DNA from: Bradyrhizobium sp. dw_78
GTDB lineage: Bacteria; Pseudomonadota; Alphaproteobacteria; Rhizobiales; Xanthobacteraceae
NCBI RefSeq assembly: GCF_018449525.1
Contig: NZ_JAAVUS010000007.1
Span: forward strand, 62,001-126,000
Length of the DNA stretch: 64,000 bases
Direction of reading: 5' to 3'
Below the pieces are notes generated by a model that was given only the letters and a program-made list of their open reading frames with translations, was not told where the DNA came from and did not search any database. Positions 33,597-41,525 of this stretch are shown here, one piece after another. Position 1 is the stretch's first letter. Each line of letters opens with the position of its first letter. A program made the translations under genes and the position numbers.

Positions 33597-35117
33597 ATGT
33601 ACCAACAGGCTTTAGACAAAGTCTCAAAGCAGGTTCTGATCCACGACCGTTACGACAATTTCATCGGCGGCAAGTGGGTCGCGCCGGTCGAGGGAAAATA
33701 CTTCGATAATCCAAGCCCGATCACCGGCAAGCGGCTGTGCCAGATTCCCCGTTCCACTTCGGCTGATATCGAGCTGGCGCTGGATGCAGCGCACAAGGCA
33801 AAGGACGCTTGGGGGCGCACGCCTGTTCAGGAGCGTTCCCGCATCCTGAACAAGATTGCCGACAAGATCGAAGCCAATCTGGACCTGCTTGCGCTGGTCG
33901 AGACCCTCGATAACGGCAAGCCGATTCGGGAGACCACGCATGCCGACATGCCGCTTGTGGTCGATCACTGGCGCTATTTCGCCAGCGTCGTGCGCGCTCA
34001 GGAGGGCGGCATCTCCGAAATCGATCATGACACCGTCGCCTATCACTTCCATGAGCCGCTCGGCGTCGTCGGTCAGATCATCCCGTGGAATTTCCCGATC
34101 CTGATGGCGACCTGGAAGCTCGCCCCGGCACTGGCCGCCGGCAACTGCGTCGTGCTGAAGCCGGCGGAGCAAACCCCGCTCGGCATTCTCGTCGTCATGG
34201 AACTGATCGCCGATATCCTGCCGCCCGGCGTGATCAACGTCGTCAACGGTTTCGGCATCGAGGCGGGCAAGCCGCTGGCGCAGAACAAGCGCATTGCGAA
34301 GATCGCTTTCACGGGCGAGACGACAACGGGGCGCATGATCATGCAATATGCCTCCGACAATATCATCCCCGTCACCCTCGAACTCGGTGGCAAGTCGCCG
34401 AACATCTTCTTTGCCGACGTGGCGGCGGAAGACGACGACTTCCTCGACAAGGCGCTCGAAGGCTTTGCCATGTTTGCCCTGAACCAGGGCGAAGTCTGCA
34501 CCTGCCCGAGCCGCGTGCTGGTGCAGGAGACGATCTACGACAAATTCATGGAGAAGGCCGTCGCCCGCACCAGGAAGATCAAACAAGGTCACCCACTTGA
34601 TCCCGAGACCATGATCGGCGCCCAGGCATCGAACGATCAGTTGGAGAAAATCCTGTCCTATCTCGACATCGGCAAGCAGGAAGGCGCCAAGGTGCTGACC
34701 GGCGGCCAGCGCGCCAGGCTGGATGGTGAGCTTGCCGAAGGATATTATGTTGAGCCCACGATCTTCGAAGGCAACAACAAGATGCGCATCTTCCAGGAGG
34801 AGATTTTCGGGCCGGTCGTTTCGGTCACGAAATTCAAGGACGAGGAAGATGCCCTCTCCATCGCCAACGACACGCTGTACGGGCTTGGCGCCGGCGTCTG
34901 GACCCGTAACATCAACCGGGCCTACCAGTTCGGCCGCGCCATCCAGGCGGGACGGGTCTGGACCAATTGCTATCATGCCTATCCCGCTCACGCTGCTTTC
35001 GGCGGCTACAAGCAATCCGGCATCGGGCGGGAAACGCACAAGATGATGCTGGATCACTACCAGCAGACCAAGAATATTCTGGTCAGCTATTCGACCAAAG
35101 CGCTTGGCTTCTTCTGA
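33597..35117 (+). CDS. aldehyde dehydrogenase, AldB/ExaC type
   Basis: The start at 33597 (MYQQALDKVSKQ) follows AGGAGGAG by a few bases. The 506-residue enzyme matches the AldB/ExaC acetaldehyde dehydrogenase group: IPWNFPILMATWKLAPALAA, VTLELGGKSPN with the catalytic Glu, ALNQGEVCTCPSRV with the nucleophile Cys, and the typical ending SYSTKALGFF. It oxidises short-chain aldehydes with NAD+. The DUF779 gene directly downstream is the usual partner of this enzyme. A Mo-box-like dyad lies upstream of the SMP-30-like gene in the same unit. Confidence 0.92.
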   Translation: MYQQALDKVSKQVLIHDRYDNFIGGKWVAPVEGKYFDNPSPITGKRLCQIPRSTSADIELALDAAHKAKDAWGRTPVQERSRILNKIADKIEANLDLLALVETLDNGKPIRETTHADMPLVVDHWRYFASVVRAQEGGISEIDHDTVAYHFHEPLGVVGQIIPWNFPILMATWKLAPALAAGNCVVLKPAEQTPLGILVVMELIADILPPGVINVVNGFGIEAGKPLAQNKRIAKIAFTGETTTGRMIMQYASDNIIPVTLELGGKSPNIFFADVAAEDDDFLDKALEGFAMFALNQGEVCTCPSRVLVQETIYDKFMEKAVARTRKIKQGHPLDPETMIGAQASNDQLEKILSYLDIGKQEGAKVLTGGQRARLDGELAEGYYVEPTIFEGNNKMRIFQEEIFGPVVSVTKFKDEEDALSIANDTLYGLGAGVWTRNINRAYQFGRAIQAGRVWTNCYHAYPAHAAFGGYKQSGIGRETHKMMLDHYQQTKNILVSYSTKALGFF

Positions 35118-35187
35118 GACGCATCAGCGAAAAGCGCAGGCGCGAGATCCGACCGCGCCTGCGGCTCACCGTGGCGAGTGACGAGAG

Positions 35188-35568
35188 ATGGTAAACAGGG
35201 TCGAGATTACGGAGAAGGCGGTTGAGGTTGTCGAGCGCCTGAAAGCCCGGCATGGCGCGCTCATGTTCCACCAGTCGGGCGGTTGCTGCGACGGCTCGGC
35301 ACCGATGTGCTATCCGCTGGGAGACTTCAGGGTAGGTCCACAGGACGTGCTGCTGGGAAGCATTGCAGGCTGCGAATTCTATATCGGCGCTGCCCAATTC
35401 GAATATTGGCGTCACACCCAACTGATTATCGACGTTGTACCTGGCCGGGGATCAGGCTTTTCCGCCGAAGCTCCGGAGGGAGTCAGATTTCTGACTCGCA
35501 GCCGGGTATTCACCGATGCCGAGGTCGCCAAACTCGAAGCCGCGGGCCCTCCGGCCCGCAGCGCGTGA
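35188..35568 (+). CDS. DUF779 protein
   Basis: The 126-residue protein has the DUF779 pattern FHQSGGCCDGSAPMCYP and GCEFYIGAAQFEYWRHTQL. The family commonly follows AldB/ExaC-type aldehyde dehydrogenases, as here (70 bp downstream). Its function is not established; the conserved Cys-Cys and third Cys suggest metal or thiol chemistry. The start at 35188 is ATG preceded by GACGAGAG. Confidence 0.85.
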   Translation: MVNRVEITEKAVEVVERLKARHGALMFHQSGGCCDGSAPMCYPLGDFRVGPQDVLLGSIAGCEFYIGAAQFEYWRHTQLIIDVVPGRGSGFSAEAPEGVRFLTRSRVFTDAEVAKLEAAGPPARSA

Positions 35569-35586
35569 GCAGCGAACTGAACGCTA

Positions 35587-37077
35587 TCAGACGTTCAGGT
35601 TCATCCAGACGGCTTTCGGTTCGGTGAAATTCTCGATCGCCACCGTGCCATGTTCGCGACCGAGACCGGAATCGCGCACGCCGCCCCACGGCAACCGAAC
35701 ATCGGTATAACCGTAGGTATTGATCCAGACCATGCCCGCCTTCGCCCGCTTGGCGAAGCGCTGCACCCGGCCGATGTCGCGGCTCCAGACGCCGGCCGCA
35801 AGGCTGTAGACGGTGCCGTTCGCGATCCGCAGGGCGTCCGCCTCATCCTTGAACCTGACCACACTGACAACGGGGCCGAAGATCTCTTCCTGCGAAATCC
35901 GCATCTCGTGCTTGACGTTGGCGAACACCGCGGGGCTGATGAAATAGCCGCGATGGCCGACCCGTTCGCCGCCGGTCACCAGAGAAGCTCCCTCCTTTTG
36001 CCCGGTAGCGACATAATCGAGGATCGTCCCCATCTGCTTTTCGGAGATCACCGGACCGAGCGAGGTCGCGCGGTTCAGTGGATCTCCGATTCGGAGCGAC
36101 TTGGCGCGGGCCATGAGCCGATCGACCACCTCGTCATAAGCCTTTTCCTGAACGAGCACGCGCGAACCGGCTGAACATACCTGCCCGGCGTTGAAGAAAA
36201 TACCTGCCGCAGCGGCTTTGGAAGCGGCATCGAGATCGGCATCGTCAAAGATGACATTGGCGGATTTTCCGCCAAGCTCGAGCGTGACACGTTTGAAGTT
36301 GCCCGCAGCCGCCTTCATGATGCCGCGGCCAACGCCCGGCGATCCCGTGAACGTCACCTTGTCGACGTCGGGATGATTGACCAGCGCCTCACCGGCGACC
36401 CGCCCCAATCCCGGAATGATGTTGAGCACGCCCGGCGGCAAGCCGGCCTCCAAGGCCAGTTCGCCGATCCGCAGGGCCGACAGCGATGTCTGCTCGGCAG
36501 GCTTCATGATGACGGTACAACCGCACGCGAGAGCAGGCGCGAGCTTCCACATCCCGATCATCAGCGGAAAGTTCCACGGTACGATCGCCGCCACCACGCC
36601 AACCGGCTCTCGCACCGTGTAGGTGAGCGCATCGTCGCGCGTCGAGATCACCTCGCCGCTGATCTTGTCGGCCCAGCCGGCATAGTAAATCAGCGTATCG
36701 ATCGCGGCCGGAAGATCCTGGCGCAACACCGCGGCGATGGGCTTGCCGGCGTCCAAACTTTCGATCTCGACGATTTCATCGGCATGCTGTTTCAACAGCT
36801 CGGCCCATTTAAGCAGGATATTTCCCCGCTCGGCGGCACGCATGGTGCGCCAGGGCCCCTCGAAGGCGCGCCGCGCCGCAGCGACGGCGATATCCACGTC
36901 GGCCTCACTGGCTTCGGCAATCGTGGCGATGACCTGCTCATTGGCGGGATTGAGGGAGTTGAAGGTGCGGCCGGAAACCGACGGCACATGACGACCATCG
37001 ATCAGGAGCTGCTGCGGCCTCGCCAGAAACGCGGCAGCGGGCGTCTGCTGCGAAAAATCATGTGCAATGGACATCAT
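35587..37077 (-). CDS. aldehyde dehydrogenase, betaine/phenylacetaldehyde dehydrogenase-like
   Basis: The 496-residue enzyme has VPWNFPLMIGMWKLAPALAC, VTLELGGKSANVIFDDAD (catalytic Glu), FFNAGQVCSAGSRV (nucleophile Cys), EEIFGPVVSVVRF and LPWGGVRDSGLGREHG. It resembles betaine aldehyde and phenylacetaldehyde dehydrogenases; the substrate cannot be decided. GGAG lies 5 bases before the ATG. It is divergent from the ModE-like regulator gene (114 bp between the starts) and convergent with the DUF779 gene. Confidence 0.9.
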   Translation of the reverse strand: MMSIAHDFSQQTPAAAFLARPQQLLIDGRHVPSVSGRTFNSLNPANEQVIATIAEASEADVDIAVAAARRAFEGPWRTMRAAERGNILLKWAELLKQHADEIVEIESLDAGKPIAAVLRQDLPAAIDTLIYYAGWADKISGEVISTRDDALTYTVREPVGVVAAIVPWNFPLMIGMWKLAPALACGCTVIMKPAEQTSLSALRIGELALEAGLPPGVLNIIPGLGRVAGEALVNHPDVDKVTFTGSPGVGRGIMKAAAGNFKRVTLELGGKSANVIFDDADLDAASKAAAAGIFFNAGQVCSAGSRVLVQEKAYDEVVDRLMARAKSLRIGDPLNRATSLGPVISEKQMGTILDYVATGQKEGASLVTGGERVGHRGYFISPAVFANVKHEMRISQEEIFGPVVSVVRFKDEADALRIANGTVYSLAAGVWSRDIGRVQRFAKRAKAGMVWINTYGYTDVRLPWGGVRDSGLGREHGTVAIENFTEPKAVWMNLNV

Positions 37078-37154
37078 ATTTTCTCCGTCTTCTATCGCTC
37101 AGCCTAGGAGGATATCTCCTCCCGTAAATATGATATCGTGTGCTTATGGCTTGG

Positions 37155-37166
37155 TTCATATATGAA
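37155..37166. promoter_or_regulatory. 12-bp palindrome upstream of the ModE-like gene
   Basis: TTCATATATGAA is a perfect palindrome 26 bp before the ModE-like start, in the AT-rich divergent region with the aldehyde dehydrogenase. It does not have the 8-N8-8 Mo-box geometry and may be a promoter element or a separate operator. Confidence 0.35.
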
Positions 37167-37191
37167 TTAAATTTCATAACTAGGGCCTGAC

Positions 37192-38280
37192 ATGCTGCAT
37201 ATCGAGATCGAAGCCGTCTGGCGATTTCACAAGGAAGGCAGCCCGCAGAGCGTGGTGGTCATGCTCGGCGTCCTCAACGAAATCCGTAAAACCGGAAAGA
37301 TCACGAGTGCGGCGCGCGACGTCCGCCTCTCTTATCGGCATGTCTGGAACCTGATCGAGCACTGGTCTGAATTTTTCGGGGCGCCGCTGGTCGAGACCCA
37401 GCGCGGCAAGGGCTCGAGGCTCACCGCGTTCGGCGAGAAACTGGTCTGGGCCGGCGAGCGGATGCAGGCGCGGCTTGGACCCCTGCTTGAAAATCTCGCT
37501 CAGGAGCTCGCCACCGAGATCAAGCCGTTCCTGCAGCCACGGCCGGCCGTCATCCGCGTTCATGCCAGCCATGGCTTTGCGGTGTCGAGGCTGCGGGAGC
37601 TGCTCGACCGCGAACCCGGCATCGGCGTCGACCTCCGCTATGTCAGCAACCAGCACTCGCTGGTCTCGCTCGCCCAGGGCGCATGCGATCTGTCAGGCGT
37701 TCACTTGCCGCGCGGCGAACTGCGCGCACAAGGCATCCAGGCTTGCAAGGAATGGCTGGATCCGCGCCAGGATCGCGTGATCAGTTTCGTCACGCGCGAG
37801 ATGGGGCTGATGGTCAAGCGCGGCAACCCGCTCGGGATCACCTCGCTTGAGGACATCGCCGACCGCAAAGCGCGCTTCGTCAACCGCGATCACGATTCGG
37901 GAACCCGTTTGCTATTCGATCAGCTGCTGGCGCTGCATGGAATTGACCAGGCGCGGATCAACGGCGCGCAACAGATTGAATTTACCCATGCGGCAGTCGC
38001 AGCCTACGTCGCCAGCGGGATGGCGGACGTGAGCTTCGGCGTCGAAGCGGCCGCCCGGCAATTCGGCCTCGATTTCGTTCGTCTCCTCACCGAGGATTAT
38101 TTATTCGTATGCCGGCAGGCGTTTCTGGAATCCGAGCCGATGCAGCGGGTGCTCGACATCATGAAAGGAAAAGAATTTCACACGGCTATCGCCGCACTGC
38201 CCGGATACGAGGCGACCGACACCGGCGCCGTTCACACCGTTAAGGAATTTCTGAACCGGCTTGATGCCTTTGGCCTATGA
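37192..38280 (+). CDS. ModE-type winged-helix regulator fused to a periplasmic-binding-like domain
   Basis: The first 100 or so residues match the ModE DNA-binding domain (KITSAARDVRLSYRHVWNLI, GAPLVETQRGKGSRLTAFGE). The remaining 250 residues are a PBP-like sensor (IRVHASHGFAVSRLRELLD, FVNRDHDSGTRLLFDQLL, EFTHAAVAAYVASGMADVSF) instead of the usual TOBE/Mop molybdate domains. The HDSGTR loop is the expected anion-binding site. It probably senses molybdate, tungstate or a molybdenum-cofactor-like ligand, but this is inference. Mo-box-like dyads lie at 32372, 38364, 41405 and 47225. AGGG lies shortly before the ATG. Confidence 0.85.
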   Translation: MLHIEIEAVWRFHKEGSPQSVVVMLGVLNEIRKTGKITSAARDVRLSYRHVWNLIEHWSEFFGAPLVETQRGKGSRLTAFGEKLVWAGERMQARLGPLLENLAQELATEIKPFLQPRPAVIRVHASHGFAVSRLRELLDREPGIGVDLRYVSNQHSLVSLAQGACDLSGVHLPRGELRAQGIQACKEWLDPRQDRVISFVTREMGLMVKRGNPLGITSLEDIADRKARFVNRDHDSGTRLLFDQLLALHGIDQARINGAQQIEFTHAAVAAYVASGMADVSFGVEAAARQFGLDFVRLLTEDYLFVCRQAFLESEPMQRVLDIMKGKEFHTAIAALPGYEATDTGAVHTVKEFLNRLDAFGL

Positions 38281-38363
38281 GGCCGGTCCTTGTGAGATCG
38301 GTCCTCGCGACCGCATCGGAGCACGGCCCCCCAACTACCGGCTAGACGGCGCTTGGTCAGCCA

Positions 38364-38387
38364 CGCTATATTTTAGTGAATATAACG
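38364..38387. promoter_or_regulatory. Mo-box-like dyad, site B
   Basis: CGCTATAT-N8-ATATAACG, again 8-bp arms and an 8-bp spacer, lies 84 bp downstream of the ModE-like gene and 18 bp before the ATG at 38406. It therefore covers the promoter or leader of the small gene. A GTG start at 38376 would fall inside the dyad and is less likely. Confidence 0.6.
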
Positions 38388-38405
38388 AAATTGAGCCGTA
38401 CCCAG

Positions 38406-38786
38406 ATGGAAATCAAACCTCAATCGCTGACAACCTGCGAAGTCGCGCCGGACGGCAACACCGTGGTCCTCGGCTTTACCGATGCCAATGGCGCTCCGGC
38501 TCAGATCAGGCTGTCCCTCAATCAGGTCGGCGCGCTGGCCATGACGTTGCCCAACCTGATTACCAAGGCCATCCGTTCGCGCTACGGAGATCATTCGCTG
38601 AGATACGCCTACGCGCTCGCATCCTGGACCGTCGAGCAATCATCCGATCCCCAAACCAGAATGGTGACGTTGCGCACAATTGACGGATTCAGCGTGTGCT
38701 TCTCGATGCAGCCCCAGCTGCAACACCAGCTTGGCGAAGCCCTGGCATCCGCCCGCTCAGCGCCGGCTCAGATACTCGCAAACTAG
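38406..38786 (+). CDS. small hypothetical protein
   Basis: The 126-residue protein (start MEIKPQSLTT) has alternating beta-like strands (NTVVLGFTDANGAPAQIRLSL, MVTLRTIDGFSVCFSMQP) around a helix (QVGALAMTLPNLITKAIRS). It has no signal, membrane segment or known motif. Composition is that of a real soluble protein. It lies directly under a Mo-box-like dyad and after the ModE-like regulator gene, so it may belong to that regulon. I do not recognise the family. Confidence 0.65.
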   Translation: MEIKPQSLTTCEVAPDGNTVVLGFTDANGAPAQIRLSLNQVGALAMTLPNLITKAIRSRYGDHSLRYAYALASWTVEQSSDPQTRMVTLRTIDGFSVCFSMQPQLQHQLGEALASARSAPAQILAN

Positions 38787-38821
38787 TTGGTAATGTCCTC
38801 TCCCTGGCAAGGCTTCCTCCA

Positions 38822-39562
38822 GTGATCCGATCTCGACGATCCGCCGTCGCGCTGAGACATGTGGCATTTGAGGATTTAGGTCTCCTGGCACCCGTCATGG
38901 AGCGCGAAGGATGGGATGTCTCGTTCTGCGAAGCCGCCGTCGATGATCTCACACATCATTCGATCCGAAGCGCTGATCTGATCATCGTTTTGGGCGGCCC
39001 GATCGGCGTCTACGAAACGGACGACTATCCGTTCCTGACGTCCGAGCTCGCGCTGATCGAATACAGATTGTCTAGAAACCTTCCCACGCTGGGCATTTGC
39101 CTGGGCAGCCAGTTGATGGCCAAGGCACTCGGCGGCCGAGTCTTCAAAGGCCCGGTCAAGGAGATCGGCTGGGGTAGGGTTCAACTGACTGAAGAGGGCA
39201 TGTCGTCTTGCCTGGGCAGCCTCCAAAGTGACGATGCTGTCGTTCTGCACTGGCACGGCGATAGTTTCGATCTTCCTTCGGGCGCCACGAGGCTGGCCTC
39301 GAACGAAAATTACGAGAACCAGGCGTTCGCCTACGGCAACACCGCGCTGGCACTTCAGTTTCATCTCGAGGCCGATCCGCGGCAGCTCGAAGAGTGGTAT
39401 ATCGGCCATACCGTTGAGCTGGCGGCCGCAAAGGTCTCCATTGCCGGGTTGAGAGCGTCCGCGCGTCGGCACAGCAATGATTTTGCCATTCGCGCAGACC
39501 GCGTCTTCAGTACCTGGTTGAGCCAGATCAGCCCGTCGAACGACATCGTCATCCGAAGGTGA
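38822..39562 (+). CDS. class I glutamine amidotransferase-like protein
   Basis: The protein of about 246 residues has the GATase triad: nucleophile Cys in LGICLGSQLMAKALGG and His-Glu in LQFHLEADP, with LIIVLGGPIGVYETDDYPFL near the N-terminus. This matches stand-alone GMP-synthase-like amidotransferases of unknown role. The start is uncertain: GTG at 38822 or 38861, while a longer frame back to 38696 would overlap the upstream gene. Its stop overlaps the stop of dipZ by 14 bases on the opposite strand. Confidence 0.82.
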   Translation: MIRSRRSAVALRHVAFEDLGLLAPVMEREGWDVSFCEAAVDDLTHHSIRSADLIIVLGGPIGVYETDDYPFLTSELALIEYRLSRNLPTLGICLGSQLMAKALGGRVFKGPVKEIGWGRVQLTEEGMSSCLGSLQSDDAVVLHWHGDSFDLPSGATRLASNENYENQAFAYGNTALALQFHLEADPRQLEEWYIGHTVELAAAKVSIAGLRASARRHSNDFAIRADRVFSTWLSQISPSNDIVIRR

Positions 39563-41303
39563 AAGCGTAAGCCTGCACGCCGGGATCGAGGAAGCGGATC
39601 TCGAACGTGTGATCGGCGACGGCTCCCGGGGCGCGGACCAGTTGGTACAGCCGCTGCGTGGTGACCACTCCATTGCCCTCGGCATCGGTGTCCATTCCGT
39701 GCGCCTCGCCGGGCGGCTTGCCGTCGATCGTGATCCGAAACCGGATCTTTTCCCCTTCTGTCGAGGGACCGAGGACGAGGTGCAGATCGCGGGCGTGGAA
39801 CCGATAGACGATGCCGCCGTCCTTTTCGTCCAGTTGCGCACGTTCGTTTCCGATCGTCCATTGCCCGACCAGCGACCATTCGTTGAGCTGCGGCTCGCCC
39901 GCGGCATAGACATGGCTGGCACCCTGCACCACACCATCAGGTGAAACGAACCGTTCGCTCCGGTCAGAACCGATATAGGTCTCGGGCGAATTGACATCGG
40001 TCTTGTCGGAAGCCGCCTCAGCACCCGACGCATTCACGGTGACGATGTCGTCAGGAACGTTCTTGTTGCCGGCATCGACCAGCAGCTTCTGGATGACACG
40101 TTCCGACTCGGCGTATTCGCCTTCGCCGAAATGGTGATGGCGGACCTTGCCACTGGCATCGATGAAATAATGCGCCGGCCAGTATTCGTTCTCGAACGAC
40201 CGCCAGATCTTGTAATCATTGTCGATGGCGACAGGATAGCGAATCCCGAGCGTCGCGATCGCCTTCTTCACATTTTCGACGTCGCGCTCGAAGGCGAATT
40301 CCGGCGCATGAACGCCGATCACAACCAGTCCATGGTCGCGGTATTTCTCGGCCCATGCCCGGACATAGGGAATGGCGCGCAGGCAGTTGATGCAGGAATA
40401 GGTCCAGAAGTCGATGAGGACGACCTTGCCTTTCAACCCCTCGATGGTGAGCGGATCGGAATTCAGCCATTGTTGGGCCCCGGCAAGCGAAGGCATCAGG
40501 TCCTCGACCGGCAAATCCTCGGATAATTGCGCAGTCGGCTTGGCCTGCATCATCGACGGCCCCGACATCGCCGCCTTCTGGTTCGGACGAAGCTTGTCCA
40601 GAAGGCCCTGCTCCAGAGCCGTCGTGCCGCCGACCGACAGGTTGGTGAGAAAGCCGGTGTCAGCGCCGAGTGCGATTGCCACGACGGCCGCAAGCACCGC
40701 CACTCCAAGTCCCCGGCGTATCCATTCGCCGGCGCCGATGGATTTTTTCATCGCCACAAAAACCCGCCCCCCGACCAGAAGCGCAAGCGCCAGCGAGGTC
40801 GCCGCCCCCGCGGCGTAGGTCAGCAGCAACAGCGTGGTCCCGACGCTCGCGCCTTGCAGCGCCGCTCCGGTCAGAATCAGGCCGAGAACGGGACCGGCGC
40901 ACGGCGCCCAGAGAAAGCCGGTGGCAACGCCGAGCACCAGCGGCGCAAGCAAGGTTTCCTCCCCGGCCTGTTCCGCGGAACTGGATATCCGCGCCCCGAC
41001 CGCCACCAGCGGACGCATCAGCCGATCCGCCAGTTCGGGGAAGACCAGAGTGAGCCCGAAAACGGCGAGCAGAACCAATGCCGCCGTCCGCCCATACTGG
41101 TTGGCTGAGACGACCCAGCCGCCCGCGACGGATGCAAGGCTCGCGACAATGGCGAAGGCCAGGGCCATCCCGATAAGCATTGGCAGGCCATTACGGAGGA
41201 ATGGCCGGTCGGCGCGCGCCAGCACGAAAGGAATGACCGGCAGGATACACGGGCTTACGATCGTCAACACGCCGCCGAAATAGGCCAGGACAAACAGGAC
41301 CAT
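39549..41303 (-). CDS. dipZ: DipZ: CcdA-type membrane protein fused to thioredoxin-like domain
   Basis: The 584-residue protein begins with a CcdA/DsbD-like membrane domain of about six helices with the redox cysteines Cys19 (SPCILP) and Cys135 (APCAGP). A periplasmic thioredoxin-like domain follows with CINC (Cys304 and Cys307) in FWTYSCINCLRAIP, and a C-terminal beta-rich DipZ domain (about 440-584). It moves electrons from the cytoplasm to periplasmic thiols, as in cytochrome c maturation or disulfide reduction. The divergent region with an aldehyde dehydrogenase contains a Mo-box-like dyad. Confidence 0.9.
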   Translation of the reverse strand: MVLFVLAYFGGVLTIVSPCILPVIPFVLARADRPFLRNGLPMLIGMALAFAIVASLASVAGGWVVSANQYGRTAALVLLAVFGLTLVFPELADRLMRPLVAVGARISSSAEQAGEETLLAPLVLGVATGFLWAPCAGPVLGLILTGAALQGASVGTTLLLLTYAAGAATSLALALLVGGRVFVAMKKSIGAGEWIRRGLGVAVLAAVVAIALGADTGFLTNLSVGGTTALEQGLLDKLRPNQKAAMSGPSMMQAKPTAQLSEDLPVEDLMPSLAGAQQWLNSDPLTIEGLKGKVVLIDFWTYSCINCLRAIPYVRAWAEKYRDHGLVVIGVHAPEFAFERDVENVKKAIATLGIRYPVAIDNDYKIWRSFENEYWPAHYFIDASGKVRHHHFGEGEYAESERVIQKLLVDAGNKNVPDDIVTVNASGAEAASDKTDVNSPETYIGSDRSERFVSPDGVVQGASHVYAAGEPQLNEWSLVGQWTIGNERAQLDEKDGGIVYRFHARDLHLVLGPSTEGEKIRFRITIDGKPPGEAHGMDTDAEGNGVVTTQRLYQLVRAPGAVADHTFEIRFLDPGVQAYAFTFG

Positions 41304-41404
41304 GAGGAATCATTCCATCAGAAGGCGCGGCCGGCAGGCACGCAGCACCGAAAACAGCGCGTCATGAAGATCTGCCATGCTTTGACTGTAGTTACGCAGC
41401 ACAC

Positions 41405-41428
41405 CTTTATATCGTTACAGATATAACG
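41405..41428. promoter_or_regulatory. Mo-box-like dyad, site C
   Basis: CTTTATAT-N8-ATATAACG has the same 8-8-8 layout as sites A, B and D. The right arm is a perfect match, and the left arm differs at the second base (T for G). It lies 98 bp before the aldehyde dehydrogenase start and about 100 bp before dipZ, so it could control either or both. Confidence 0.5.
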
Positions 41429-41525
41429 GCGTATTCATCGATTTATTCCCGCACTATCCTCGCTACCCCTTGCGGATTCGAGTTTATCCGCCTCGTCAAT
41501 AACCGACAACATCCAGGGAGATCAC

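Noticed and set aside
33624..35057. A 477-codon open frame on the minus strand
   Set aside because: It is antisense to the AldB-type dehydrogenase gene and mirrors its codons. No domain or ribosome binding site supports it.
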